Assembly (NCBI GenBank): GCA_014055525.1
Contig: WIAH01000016.1
Location: forward strand, 1 to 64,000
Reading direction: 5' to 3'
DNA length: 64,000 bases
DNA from: Nitrospira sp. CR1.3
GTDB lineage: Bacteria; Nitrospirota; Nitrospiria; Nitrospirales; Nitrospiraceae
This document shows positions 54,780 to 63,388 of the stretch, piece by piece. A model generated the notes under the pieces. That model worked only from the letters and a program-made list of their open reading frames with translations. It was not told where the DNA came from and made no database searches. The position numbers and the translations under genes are program-made. The first letter of the stretch is position 1. Every line of letters begins with the position of its first letter.

Positions 54780-54976
54780 TACTCTCCCCCTTTCTGCACG
54801 TAGTTCTTGACGAATTCTTCCGCGTTTTTTTCGAGGACGTCATCGATTTCGTCGACCAGCTTGTCGATGTCTTCCTTCAACTTCTTGCCGGCCTCGACGA
54901 CCTTGGGATTGGCCTTGACCTCTTCCTTCCCCTGCGGGTCTCTTCTCGGCTCCTGCTTGCGCTCCTGTTTTTCCAT
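54779..54976 (-). CDS. pup: Prokaryotic ubiquitin-like protein Pup
   Basis: 65 residues, starting MEKQERKQEPRRDPQG; GGGAGGTG precedes the ATG, so an N-terminal extension to 55066 is rejected. The C-terminal half closely matches known Pup: KLVDEIDDVLEKNAEEFV, then NYVQKGGE. It ends in Gly-Gly-Glu, the ready-to-ligate form that needs no Dop deamidation. The Mpa-binding coiled-coil region is residues 25-55. It stands alone between recJ and hppA, about 47 kb from mpa-dop-prcBA-pafA, with its own candidate promoter at 55037-55066. Confidence 0.95.
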   Translation of the reverse strand: MEKQERKQEPRRDPQGKEEVKANPKVVEAGKKLKEDIDKLVDEIDDVLEKNAEEFVKNYVQKGGE

Positions 54977-55036
54977 TCGAGCACCTCCCGTGAGACTGGG
55001 ACCGCCTCGTGGATCTGCGCGTGACCCCGTGCAATC

Positions 55037-55066
55037 ACCATACTCCAGGAAATGGAAACCCGTCAA
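55037..55066 (-). promoter_or_regulatory. Candidate pup promoter
   Basis: Minus strand TTGACG (55061-55066), 18-nt spacer, TATGGT (55037-55042). The -35 matches 5 of 6 and the -10 4 of 6. Leader of about 55 nt to the pup ATG. Confidence 0.4.
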
Positions 55067-55144
55067 GACAAGCAGCAGAACGTGAAGCGCCGTTCCAGAG
55101 AATACTTTAGGAACAGCGCTTCATGAGCGAGTGGGATCGCTTAC

Positions 55145-55265
55145 AGGATGTTCAAAATGGTCTTTCAGCAAGGCCGCAGCAAGCGAGGACCCGAGGCGTA
55201 CTCTTTTCGTACGTTGAGGGTCTAAGCGCTGCGAGAACGAAGCTGGAAGCCATTTTCAACATCCT
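55145..55265. repeat. Long (about 120-bp) imperfect palindrome ending at the hppA stop
   Basis: Outer arms AGGATGTTCAAAATGG (55145-55160) and CCATTTTCAACATCCT (55250-55265) pair with one mismatch. Inside are GCAAGGCCGCAGCAAGCGAG, GAGGCGTACTCTTTTCGTACG and CGCTGCGAGAACGAAGC. The right arm overlaps the hppA stop. Looks like an intergenic repeat unit; I see only this copy here. Confidence 0.7.
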
Positions 55266-57318
55266 ATTTCACGATCAGCGACACAATGAGCAGAGCCACA
55301 ATATTAATGACCTTGATCATCGGATTAATGGCCGGCCCGGCGGTGTCCTTGTACGGATCTCCCACCGTATCGCCCGTGACCGCCGCCTTATGTGTATCGG
55401 TGCCTTTCTTCCCCTGCTCCTCGATAAACTTCTTGGCATTGTCCCAGGCGCCGCCGCCGCTGGTCATGGAGATCGCCACGAAGAGACCAGTTACGATGCT
55501 GCCGACGAGCACGCCGCCGAGCGCCTGCGGACCCAGAATCACGCCGACAAGGATGGGGGACACAACCGGAATCAATCCCGGCACCATCATTTTCTTGATC
55601 GCCGCCTGTGTCACGATATCCACGCAGGTGCCGTATTCCGGTTTGCCGGTGCCTTCCATGATTCCTTTGATCGTTCTGAACTGCCGGCGAACCTCCTCCA
55701 CCACCAGACCAGCAGCCTGCCCGACGGCCTTCATGCAGAGCGCGCCGAAGATAAACGGTAGCATCCCGCCTAGGAACAATCCGACCAGGACGGAAGGATT
55801 GGAGAGGTCGAAGGTGCTCGCCCCGCTTCCTTTTCCCACTTCGCGCGCGTATTCGGCAAAGAGGACCACTGCTGCGAGACCGGCCGACCCAATCGCGTAG
55901 CCCTTCGTAACCGCCTTCGTCGTGTTGCCGACCGCGTCCAATGGATCGGTGATGTTCCGCACTTCCTTACCGAGATGGGCCATTTCCGCGATCCCGCCCG
56001 CATTGTCGGTGATCGGACCGAACGCGTCGATCGCCACGACGATCCCCGCCATCGACAGCATCGATACGGCAGCCACAGCGACGCCGTACAACCCTCCCGA
56101 GGCAGCGCCGCCACAAACCCAGTAGCTGCCCAAAATCGCCGCGCCGATGACGACGACGGGCCAGGCTGTGGCCTGCATCCCGACGGCGAGCCCCGCGATG
56201 ATGTTCGTCGCGTGGCCTGTTTCGCTGGCCTTCGCAATGGACTTCACAGGCTCATAGCTCTTTGAGGTGTAGTAATCGGTGATGAACACGAGTGCCAGCG
56301 TGACAGCCAGCCCCATCAAGGCCGCGAGGTAATAGCTCATGCCGCTGACGCCGCCGACGCCTTCCATAATTTTCGACGTGATGGGATAAAACGCCACGCC
56401 GGCGATGCCGCCCGCAACGAACAGCCCTTTGTAGAGGGCGGGCATGATCTCGCCACCCGGACTTACTTTGACGAAGAGAATGCCGATGATGGTCGCGAAG
56501 ATGGTCACGCCGCCCAGCGCCAGGGGATACAGAATCGGCGCGCTGGCTCCCTTGAATAAGGTGAACGCGAGCACCATGGCGGCCACCGTCGTGACGGCAT
56601 AGGTTTCGAAGAGGTCTGCCGCCATGCCGGCGCAGTCCCCGACATTATCCCCCACGTTGTCCGCGATCACCGCGGGATTGCGCGGATCGTCTTCCGGAAT
56701 ACCCGCTTCGACTTTGCCGACGAGATCGGCGCCTACGTCCGCCGCTTTCGTATAAATTCCTCCGCCGACACGCGCGAAGACGGAAATCAAGCTGCCGCCG
56801 AACCCAAGACTCAACAAAGCATGGATCGCTTTTTCCTGACCGGCAATCGATTGCGCGATGGTATAGAACCCGGTGATCGCCAGGAGACCCAGGCCGATCA
56901 GCAACAATCCCGTCACGGCGCCGCCACGAAAGGCCACAGTCAAGGCAGTGTTCATGCCGTCGTGCGCCGCCTGTGCCGTCCGGACGTTCGCCCGCACCGC
57001 GATGATCATGCCGACATAGCCGGCCAGCGCCGAGGCGCTTGCGCCGACGAGGAATCCGACCGCCGTCAGCAGACCGAACTTATCTGAGACTGCGCCGGCC
57101 CCTGCCAGCACGACAAACAACACGGCCGCCACGACGCCGACCGTCTTGTACTGCCGGTTCATGTAGGCGCCGGCCCCCTCCTGGATGGCCTTGGAAATTT
57201 CCTGCATCTTCGCGTTGCCGGCATTCAGCTTGAACACCCACATCGCGAGATAGAGGCCATAGGCGATGCCGGCCACTGCCGCGATCAATGCAAAGGCGAT
57301 TATCTCTGAGTCGCTCAC
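55264..57318 (-). CDS. hppA: Membrane-bound proton-pumping pyrophosphatase (K+-independent type)
   Basis: 684 residues from a GTG with AGGAGGG upstream, about 16 membrane segments. Substrate-site motifs are intact: [40 protein letters not shown] and the C-terminal [14 protein letters not shown]. The diagnostic loop reads [10 protein letters not shown]; Lys at this place marks K+-independent enzymes. It pumps protons using pyrophosphate, saving ATP, useful for a slow-growing chemolithotroph. Not in an operon with pup, which lies 287 nt downstream. Confidence 0.95.
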   Translation of the reverse strand: MSDSEIIAFALIAAVAGIAYGLYLAMWVFKLNAGNAKMQEISKAIQEGAGAYMNRQYKTVGVVAAVLFVVLAGAGAVSDKFGLLTAVGFLVGASASALAGYVGMIIAVRANVRTAQAAHDGMNTALTVAFRGGAVTGLLLIGLGLLAITGFYTIAQSIAGQEKAIHALLSLGFGGSLISVFARVGGGIYTKAADVGADLVGKVEAGIPEDDPRNPAVIADNVGDNVGDCAGMAADLFETYAVTTVAAMVLAFTLFKGASAPILYPLALGGVTIFATIIGILFVKVSPGGEIMPALYKGLFVAGGIAGVAFYPITSKIMEGVGGVSGMSYYLAALMGLAVTLALVFITDYYTSKSYEPVKSIAKASETGHATNIIAGLAVGMQATAWPVVVIGAAILGSYWVCGGAASGGLYGVAVAAVSMLSMAGIVVAIDAFGPITDNAGGIAEMAHLGKEVRNITDPLDAVGNTTKAVTKGYAIGSAGLAAVVLFAEYAREVGKGSGASTFDLSNPSVLVGLFLGGMLPFIFGALCMKAVGQAAGLVVEEVRRQFRTIKGIMEGTGKPEYGTCVDIVTQAAIKKMMVPGLIPVVSPILVGVILGPQALGGVLVGSIVTGLFVAISMTSGGGAWDNAKKFIEEQGKKGTDTHKAAVTGDTVGDPYKDTAGPAINPMIKVINIVALLIVSLIVK

Positions 57319-57529
57319 GGGATGCCCTCCTGGTGGTTAAACGAGTCCCTTATGTCACACGGCTCCCTGAGGCTTCAACCCAACAAAAGTACAGAAATCA
57401 GAAGGGGGAAACCGCAGGGTGGTGCAGGTTCAATCGTGAAGCTAACTGCCTGAAAAGTTGGGTCATTCTATACAGATGATGGGACGGGATCAAGGTGAAA
57501 ATCCAATGTGTTTGTCTGTGTCCCAATGG

Positions 57530-58441
57530 TCAGCGTCCGTGCTTTTGCACATCGAAGGCGTAACGCAATTGCACGGCCCAATATTCCTGAATCAGGCCGC
57601 CGCGGTCCAGCGGGAGGTCCTGTTCGCGGTAGAAACTGATCTCGTAGTCGCGCCAGCGCACGGCAATGCCGAGGATCCAGTCCAGCTCAGAGGGACGAAC
57701 AACGTTTGACGCGGTCCGATCGGTGAACATGTTGAAATCGCCGTAGAACACAACTTTCTGTCGATACAGGTCCAGATCGAAGTGCCCGACATACCGGAAC
57801 AGGGCTCGTCCGGTGTTATCCGGCCTGGCGAAATAGTTATGGTTGTGGAAGAGCCCGCCGAGCCCGGCGTAGGCGGTCAGCGTATTTTTCGGAAACATTT
57901 TTTGCCACCAGGACCAGTCCTCATGGCTGCGGATGCGATAGTTCGCCAACGCGTCCGCGTAAATCTGCTTGAGCCCGCTTCGATCGAGCGGCGCATCGCG
58001 TTCGTACTGTGTGCGCCAGCTCCAATGGCCGACCGTGCCGGTAAGGCCGTAGGTTTGGTCCCATTCGGTCAAAATGATCCATCCCTTTTCCCGGTCGGAA
58101 AAGAAGTTCTGATCGGAATAGGCGGTGAGATACTTCTTATACATGTCGGTCTCCAAATGCATCATGTATCGCATTCCGACCAGGCCGGTGTTGTCCGGAC
58201 GCGCGGCGAAGGTGGGATTGGAAACGAATGCCGCCGCAAGGAAATATCCGGCGATCAGGGACTCATCGAACGCCTGGTCCCCCTGTTCTCCCTTGGTCTT
58301 CTCGAATTCGGGAAGAGGCCTGCCGTATTTCTCAAGCGCGCAGGCCTGGCCCGCAAATGCCCACAGTTCAGCGAAGAACAGACAGGCGGTCAGGAGGCCG
58401 GTCGGAAATCGGCGCACAGTCAAGGTGGCCAGGCGATTCAT
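57530..58441 (-). CDS. Exported protein with duplicated module, likely beta-rich outer membrane protein
   Basis: 303 residues with a signal peptide (LLTACLFFAELWAFAGQACA). Two homologous halves of about 100 residues: the first runs from FAARPDNTGLVGMRYMMHLE to PLDRSGLKQIYADALANYRI, the second from YFARPDNTGRALFRYVGHFD to PLDRGGLIQEYWAVQLRYAF. Shared landmarks are ARPDNTG, (Y/F)xDxNxF(S/T)DR, LDR.GL and Q.Y. Alternating aromatic and polar residues suggest beta strands of a barrel. No family is recognised. It stands alone on the minus strand. Confidence 0.7.
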   Translation of the reverse strand: MNRLATLTVRRFPTGLLTACLFFAELWAFAGQACALEKYGRPLPEFEKTKGEQGDQAFDESLIAGYFLAAAFVSNPTFAARPDNTGLVGMRYMMHLETDMYKKYLTAYSDQNFFSDREKGWIILTEWDQTYGLTGTVGHWSWRTQYERDAPLDRSGLKQIYADALANYRIRSHEDWSWWQKMFPKNTLTAYAGLGGLFHNHNYFARPDNTGRALFRYVGHFDLDLYRQKVVFYGDFNMFTDRTASNVVRPSELDWILGIAVRWRDYEISFYREQDLPLDRGGLIQEYWAVQLRYAFDVQKHGR

Positions 58442-58480
58442 GGCGGCTATAGGGGCGTTCGTAGGGAGTGGTACCGCTAG

Positions 58481-58885
58481 TTATGGATTTACACAGGGCG
58501 CGAATATCTCCTCGCAAAGGTCTTCATCCTGATAGGAACTCGGCTCGCTTTCGTATCGCGCTTCGCTGACCTGGTCCTGCCGCAGGACGATCGTCGCGCG
58601 ACAGCCGTGATGCACCCTAGCGAAACTGCTCTTCGAGCCGGGAAACGATTCTTCCAGCTGCGACGCTTCCTTATAGTAGATGGCCACGGCTTGTTCGTCA
58701 CCGACGTGCTCGCTGACCGGCGTTCCGGCGCATGCGATCAGCTGCCGTTTGCTCTTTCCGATCAACGCGCTCCGCGCAGGATAGTCGGCGGAGCCGTCGG
58801 CTGCGACGGTCGCGCAGCCCATAGCAGAAACCAGCGCAGCGGACAGGACCGGAGCCAACATCAGCCAGACATTCCGCGGTTTCAT
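58481..58885 (-). CDS. Small lipoprotein, BamE/OmlA-like
   Basis: 134 residues. Lipobox SAMGC after a hydrophobic signal (LMLAPVLSAALVSAMGC). The mature part opens with SALIGKSKRQLIACAGTP, the helix-helix pattern of BamE-like folds, and continues with beta strands and several Cys (HHGCRATIVL, EDLCEEIFAPC). Likely outer-membrane lipoprotein of unknown role. Confidence 0.65.
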   Translation of the reverse strand: MKPRNVWLMLAPVLSAALVSAMGCATVAADGSADYPARSALIGKSKRQLIACAGTPVSEHVGDEQAVAIYYKEASQLEESFPGSKSSFARVHHGCRATIVLRQDQVSEARYESEPSSYQDEDLCEEIFAPCVNP

Positions 58886-58949
58886 GATCGGCTCGCAGAA
58901 TACTCCAGACGTTTCGGAAAGGAAAGGCGCCTGCGGCGCGATTGCGCGT

Positions 58950-58978
58950 TTGCCGGAACGGAAGGAGTTTGTTATAGT
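58950..58978 (+). promoter_or_regulatory. Candidate promoter for the 84-residue gene
   Basis: TTGCCG (58950-58955), 17-nt spacer, TATAGT (58973-58978); AGGAAGG lies before the ATG at 58999. Confidence 0.4.
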
Positions 58979-58998
58979 CCTCGCCCAGGAAGGAACCG

Positions 58999-59253
58999 AT
59001 GGGGCTGGAACCTAATTACATCGTGGTGGACGGGCAGACTTTCAGTAAGACCAAACTGGGCCTGGACAATCACGTGTATAAGAACTGCCAGATCGACGAC
59101 TGCGATCTGTATTACAGCGGCGGGCAGTACGAACTGATCGACACCCACATCACCAATTCACGTCTCATCTTGAACCATCCGGCAAAGGGCATGTATGCCG
59201 CGCTGCAGATCTTCAAGATGAAGTCGCCCGGGTCCCGTATCATCTTCGAATAA
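58999..59253 (+). CDS. Small hypothetical protein
   Basis: 84 residues, no signal. Repeating short strands (VYKNCQIDDCDLYYSGGQYELIDTHITNS) suggest a small beta-helix or sheet protein. Two Cys near the middle. Strong promoter and ribosome-site candidates indicate it is a real gene. Family unknown. Confidence 0.65.
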   Translation: MGLEPNYIVVDGQTFSKTKLGLDNHVYKNCQIDDCDLYYSGGQYELIDTHITNSRLILNHPAKGMYAALQIFKMKSPGSRIIFE

Positions 59254-59265
59254 ATTTCTCTTGTC

Positions 59266-59349
59266 GCGCGTGAAGCGTCCTTCGTATCTCGCAAAACAAG
59301 GATACCCTTGGACTCCATCGAGATACGTTTTACGAGCGACGAACGACGT
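59266..59349. repeat. GAGATACG intergenic repeat, copy 2
   Basis: 59320-59349 matches 45270-45299. A left half (CGTATCTCG at about 59283) is the reverse complement of CGAGATACG, so this copy can form a hairpin. It fills the convergent gap between the 84-residue gene and the cytochrome gene and ends at the latter's stop. Confidence 0.65.
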
Positions 59350-60602
59350 TACTTGTTGATGGGTATATTGTCCGTCCGTTTGACGATTTCGATCGGCTGG
59401 AAGACGGGATCCTGCGATCCCTTCGAGGATTCGGCTTCAATGCGCTGGAGGAAGGGAGCCGGCCCCGTCACCGGGGCGTAACTCAGCGTCGCTTCGACAT
59501 CGAACGTCTTGGTTTCCTTGGGCGTCGGGAACGTAAAGGTTTCGACGCGCAGTTCTTCCGGTTTCAAGACCGTATCCTCTAACACCTTGACCGCGTCGAA
59601 ATCGAAGTTCGTTTTCTGACCCTTGACGTCCTGATACAGCCTGCCGTACACGCGCTTTTCCGAAAATACGGTCTTGAGGTTTTTTCCCCTGATTTCGAGA
59701 TCGAGGACCACGCTGGCCCAGGCCGGATGGGTCGTCGGAAGATTATGCGGCACGAGACTCTGCACCTTGACGATCACGGTCGTCTTGTCACCCTCGACTT
59801 TCGTCTCCACATCGAGCTTTGCCGCTTCCTGGCGCAGCTTGCCGATGCGGCCGGGAAAGGTATGGTTCGCGACGGTCCGCTTTTTCTCTCCATTGGCCGA
59901 TTCTCCGGTCTGTTCTGGCATATGGCAGGTCTGGCATTCCTTGCCTGATTTGACGGCTTTGCTTTGATCCCAATTGCCGAGCAGATCGTTGGTCTTACCG
60001 AGATTGGCCGCGGAGGGCACGGACTGATGACAGTTCAGGCATAAATCGGACTTTCTGAAGAGGCCCAACTCCATCGATTGATGGGCGAGATTCGTCGCAA
60101 AGTCCTTGTACGGGCCGTAGAGGATTTTGCTCCCGGGAGGCTCGTATTTCGGCTCGGGAGGCTGCTTCGTCCGATCCACCTGTTTGATCAAGTGACATTG
60201 CGCGCAGGCGACACCGTCGATCTGAGGATCGCCCGATTTCGCCTGGTCGATGAAGAGCTGCGCCTGGTCCTGAAACTCGCGCACGTGCGGAGCATGGCAA
60301 CGGAAACAGAGCGCCTTGTCCTTTCCCGCCGGGGAGGCGAGAAAAGCATCGAGCGCCGCGCGGAAGGCCGGCGAGTGAATCGACCTGGACAGCGGCGAGG
60401 TTTCCCATTCTTCGAACACGCGCTCGTGGCAACGCTTGCACTTATTGGAATTCGGAAAGGTCTTCTCGATCGCGGCCTGGGATTTGGCATCCTGGGCAAA
60501 GATGCGGCCATCGAGCAGGTGCGACCACGCCGCCGCCGTCACAATGAGCGAGACCCCCAGTATCGTCTTCACACCCGTTGAGCTGAGCATGATCATTCGC
60601 AT
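59349..60602 (-). CDS. Periplasmic pentaheme c-type cytochrome (tandem copy b)
   Basis: 417 residues with a signal peptide (TILGVSLIVTAAAWSHLLDG). Five CxxCH sites: CKRCH, CFRCH, CAQCH, CLNCH and CQTCH, all before residue 235. The first is followed by ERVFEEWETSPLSRSIHSPAF, as in c554-type proteins. The C-terminal 170 residues are a beta-sandwich (PHNLPTTHPAWASVVLDLEI). Downstream of a homologous gene by 16 nt; last gene of the cluster. Confidence 0.9.
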   Translation of the reverse strand: MRMIMLSSTGVKTILGVSLIVTAAAWSHLLDGRIFAQDAKSQAAIEKTFPNSNKCKRCHERVFEEWETSPLSRSIHSPAFRAALDAFLASPAGKDKALCFRCHAPHVREFQDQAQLFIDQAKSGDPQIDGVACAQCHLIKQVDRTKQPPEPKYEPPGSKILYGPYKDFATNLAHQSMELGLFRKSDLCLNCHQSVPSAANLGKTNDLLGNWDQSKAVKSGKECQTCHMPEQTGESANGEKKRTVANHTFPGRIGKLRQEAAKLDVETKVEGDKTTVIVKVQSLVPHNLPTTHPAWASVVLDLEIRGKNLKTVFSEKRVYGRLYQDVKGQKTNFDFDAVKVLEDTVLKPEELRVETFTFPTPKETKTFDVEATLSYAPVTGPAPFLQRIEAESSKGSQDPVFQPIEIVKRTDNIPINK

Positions 60603-60618
60603 CCGTCGTTCGACATTC

Positions 60619-61914
60619 CTAAAGGTTCTTCGCCCGGTAGGTCAGCATGCGGGGTTGCGTGTATTCGTCGAGAATCTTCTTCGCGCTCTCCCGTTCTTTA
60701 TCATTCTCCAGGCTGGCCAGATACTTGTCCTTCAAGGCCCGGTCGGGAGTCGGAATCAATCCATAGCTCAAAACGGCTTCGACCAATGCCGGGACGGACC
60801 CCGCAGGAACCGCCAGCGAAAACGGCACCTTCCTCGTATTTCCGCCTTTAATGAATGGGTCGGGGATGGGGCCCCGAAGAATCTTGTCGTACGGCAATCC
60901 GAACTGCTTCGTCTCTTGAGCCAAGAGCTTTCCCTTCGCATCCTTCACGGTCAGCGCAAGAAAGAACTGCTTGAGGACCGGATCGCCGTCCGGAAAGCTG
61001 TGCGGAAGACTGCCCACTTTCACCAGCGCCGTTCCTTCCACTCCGGCCGAGGATTTGGTGGCCTCGATATCCACACGCGGCATCCATTCGGCCTGCAAAT
61101 TGCGATTCTTGAGCAAAGTGCCGGGAATAACGACGCCTCGGAACCAATGCCGGCCGATCGAGCGTGTCATCGCTCCGCGCTTCGACGTTGAACTCCCTGT
61201 GGACGGCTCCATGTGGCAATCCTGACAAATCGTGCCCTGCAGGATTTCTCCGGGCAGATTCTTCTGCGTCACGTCCTTCACCTTGTCGAAATGACAGGAG
61301 GCGCAATAGTTGGCCCCTCGATATAGCTCCGATTGCTCAGCCGGATGAACCAGATTCTCCTCCGGATCGGCGTAGGGACCGTGCATCGTCTTCCCCGGCT
61401 CGATCTTGAATGTCGGCGGCGGAGCTATGGTGGCTTCGACCGATTTGATCAAGTGACAGGACGCGCATCCGATCCCTTCGATCTGGGGCTTGCCGGAGAG
61501 GACCTGCGACACGATCTTCTCCGCATGCTGTGGAAATACGGTGGTCGAGGGCACATGGCAGGAGAGACACCGCCGGCGTTCATCGGCGGTCGGATTCGTC
61601 TGCATCCAGATCCCGAGCACGGTGCGAAATACCGGCGATTCCAGCGAGGTGCCGTGCAAGAGCGCCGCGTCGACGCGTCCGAATGTCTTAAGATCCGGCG
61701 TTTGCTCGCGGGCGCCCTTCCACTCTTCATAATGACGATCGTGACACTGCTTGCAATCCTCCGACCGGATAAAGATCTTCTCGATCTCGGATATCCAATC
61801 CCCCGCGGCCTGACCGTCCGCCTTCTGCGCGATGGCCCGATCATGAAAGAGGCAGTTGACGCCGACGACCAGAAGGAGGAATCCAGCTGTAGCTATGCGT
61901 GGTCCGATTTGCAT
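60619..61914 (-). CDS. Periplasmic pentaheme c-type cytochrome (tandem copy a)
   Basis: 431 residues with signal peptide (AGFLLLVVGVNCLFHDRAIA). Five CxxCH sites: CKQCH, CLSCH, CASCH, CASCH and CQDCH. Same plan as the genes at 59349 and 43008: haem domain, then beta-sandwich with LPHSFPDGDPVLKQFFLAL. In the N-terminal haem segment HYEEWKG is kept but the following residues differ. Likely passes electrons in the periplasm; 7 nt after the PDZ gene. Confidence 0.9.
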   Translation of the reverse strand: MQIGPRIATAGFLLLVVGVNCLFHDRAIAQKADGQAAGDWISEIEKIFIRSEDCKQCHDRHYEEWKGAREQTPDLKTFGRVDAALLHGTSLESPVFRTVLGIWMQTNPTADERRRCLSCHVPSTTVFPQHAEKIVSQVLSGKPQIEGIGCASCHLIKSVEATIAPPPTFKIEPGKTMHGPYADPEENLVHPAEQSELYRGANYCASCHFDKVKDVTQKNLPGEILQGTICQDCHMEPSTGSSTSKRGAMTRSIGRHWFRGVVIPGTLLKNRNLQAEWMPRVDIEATKSSAGVEGTALVKVGSLPHSFPDGDPVLKQFFLALTVKDAKGKLLAQETKQFGLPYDKILRGPIPDPFIKGGNTRKVPFSLAVPAGSVPALVEAVLSYGLIPTPDRALKDKYLASLENDKERESAKKILDEYTQPRMLTYRAKNL

Positions 61915-61921
61915 GACGCGG

Positions 61922-62383
61922 CTAATCCCGCTTGCATCCGACGAAATGAAAGTTCACTCCCCACCCGACCGGATCGCCGGGGTCCGCCGGTTCGTAGGTG
62001 CCGACGGTAAAGTTGCACTCTCTCATCGCCTTCTTGATCGCCCGCCCGAATTCCATCATGTTCTTGATTTCGGTCTTGTCGATTTCCTTGATGACGGACC
62101 GCACCTTGATTCCCGCGTAGTCGGCCCGTGAATTCCCGATCACCTCGAACACCGCCACACCCTGCGGCCGCTGCAACTTCAGTTCTTTCTGAATCTCTTC
62201 ATCGACATCGCCGACGACGACACCGAACTCCTCGCCGAGCTTGGCCGCCTCCTCCACCGTCATCGGCGTCTGATCGAGGGCAATGACAGGGGAAACGACC
62301 GCCCCCACGAGCGCGCCGGCCCACAATCCGGCACACAGAAAAAAGGCCCTCCCGGAACGAAGGGCCTTTGTGCTCTCTCTCAT
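61922..62383 (-). CDS. Exported PDZ-domain protein
   Basis: 153 residues from the ATG at 62383; the frame upstream to 62851 is antisense to nothing real and overlaps the neighbour, so it is rejected. Signal peptide AFFLCAGLWAGALVGAVVSPVIA, then a single PDZ domain (GVAVFEVIGNSRADYAGIKVRSVIKEIDKTEI) and two Cys near the C-terminus. No protease domain. It lies between the gamma-subunit-like gene and the cytochromes, so it may dock partners. Its first codons contain a terminator-like hairpin (62339-62369). No strong ribosome site. Confidence 0.75.
   Translation of the reverse strand: MRESTKALRSGRAFFLCAGLWAGALVGAVVSPVIALDQTPMTVEEAAKLGEEFGVVVGDVDEEIQKELKLQRPQGVAVFEVIGNSRADYAGIKVRSVIKEIDKTEIKNMMEFGRAIKKAMRECNFTVGTYEPADPGDPVGWGVNFHFVGCKRD
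62339..62369 (-). terminator. Intrinsic terminator/attenuator inside a signal-peptide coding region
   Basis: Minus strand: AAAGGCCCT (62361-62369), a 10-nt loop, AGGGCCTTT (62342-62350) and a run of six T in total at 62339-62344. The shape is a textbook intrinsic terminator. It falls at codons 5-15 of the PDZ gene rather than after a gene. Confidence 0.6.
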
Positions 62384-62466
62384 ACCGTTGCGGTTTCTCC
62401 CCTCAACAGCTGTTCGTAGGTGACCTGCCGACCTTGCTTCTACCCCCGATGCGCTCCGATCAGCGT

Positions 62467-63297
62467 TCAGAGGTTCGCAACGGGATCGATCGATAACTGA
62501 AACCAGGGGGCCACCGCCTTTTGCCCGTTTCGCTCTTTGTTCTCGCCGTTCCACACCGCGAACGACACCGTCTGGACCCGTCCCGGAATCAGCTTGGCTT
62601 CGTTTTCTTGCTCTTCGCTCACCAGCGGTCTCCGCATTAGGACGCGCCACACGCCGTCCTTCCACGTCGCCTTGCCTTGCACGCGGCCCTGTTTTTCTTT
62701 TGTGGTGAGAGTGCTGAAGCCGCCGCCGATGAGATCTTCCACCGAGGAGACACGGCGCGGAATCACTTCGAACGTCCTCACGCCTTCGCGCTGCTTGTCC
62801 GTGTTTCTCGCGGCACGGCGGTCGATGTCGCTCTGCCAATCCGCCTTCCAATGCCAGATATTGATGTAGTGGTCGAGCTGACCCATGCAGAAAAAGGCTG
62901 GAGCATCGCCGAGCGGAAGACCGATCGCCACACCGTCCCGAAACGTTCCCGGCGTGAGTCGATCATTCTTCGTGTTGTCCTGCCATTCCAGCAAGAATGC
63001 CAGCTCGGTTCCGTTGTGGAGCGCGCGCACCATCAATGCACGGGCGGTCGGCTCCGGCCAGACGGGCCTGGTGATGATCTGGCCGCTGAGCGGGAGCGTC
63101 ATGGGGGGGACCTTCGCCCAGGCGGGATCTTCAGGATTCGAAGGCAGTTCCCCCTGCGCATAATGGGCGCGGATCATCATGCCTTCGGAGCTGACCAGCG
63201 GAATACCCAGGCCTCCGAGCACGCCGGCGACCACGAGGAGCAGCAAGAAGAGTGTCAGGAGGGGACGGGAAGCCGCCTTCGTCGTCATGCGTGCCAT
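62467..63297 (-). CDS. Haem-b gamma-subunit-like protein (ethylbenzene dehydrogenase / NxrC type)
   Basis: 276 residues with an N-terminal export signal or anchor (LLTLFLLLLVVAGVLGGLG). The body is a beta-rich domain typical of gamma subunits of type II DMSO-reductase-family enzymes: LMVRALHNGTELAFLLEWQDNTKN, then FFCMGQLDHYINIWHWKADW, where Met would be an axial haem ligand by analogy with ethylbenzene dehydrogenase, and WRVLMRRPL later. Nitrospira nitrite oxidoreductase candidates for NxrC belong here. No alpha or beta subunit gene is in this window. Confidence 0.8.
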   Translation of the reverse strand: MARMTTKAASRPLLTLFLLLLVVAGVLGGLGIPLVSSEGMMIRAHYAQGELPSNPEDPAWAKVPPMTLPLSGQIITRPVWPEPTARALMVRALHNGTELAFLLEWQDNTKNDRLTPGTFRDGVAIGLPLGDAPAFFCMGQLDHYINIWHWKADWQSDIDRRAARNTDKQREGVRTFEVIPRRVSSVEDLIGGGFSTLTTKEKQGRVQGKATWKDGVWRVLMRRPLVSEEQENEAKLIPGRVQTVSFAVWNGENKERNGQKAVAPWFQLSIDPVANL

Positions 63298-63388
63298 GCA
63301 AGGTCCTCAGCTGACCGACGCAACCGGGCTCAACGAAATCACAATACCACACTTCTCCGGCGAACCCAATCCGGACGCGTTCAGAACA

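Noticed and set aside
54977-55066. N-terminal extension of Pup by 30 codons
   Set aside because: GGGAGGTG directly before the internal ATG, and the 65-residue length matches the family.
62384-62851. Long N-terminal extension of the PDZ protein
   Set aside because: It overlaps the gamma-subunit-like gene in another frame, is Arg/Ser rich and shows no domain.
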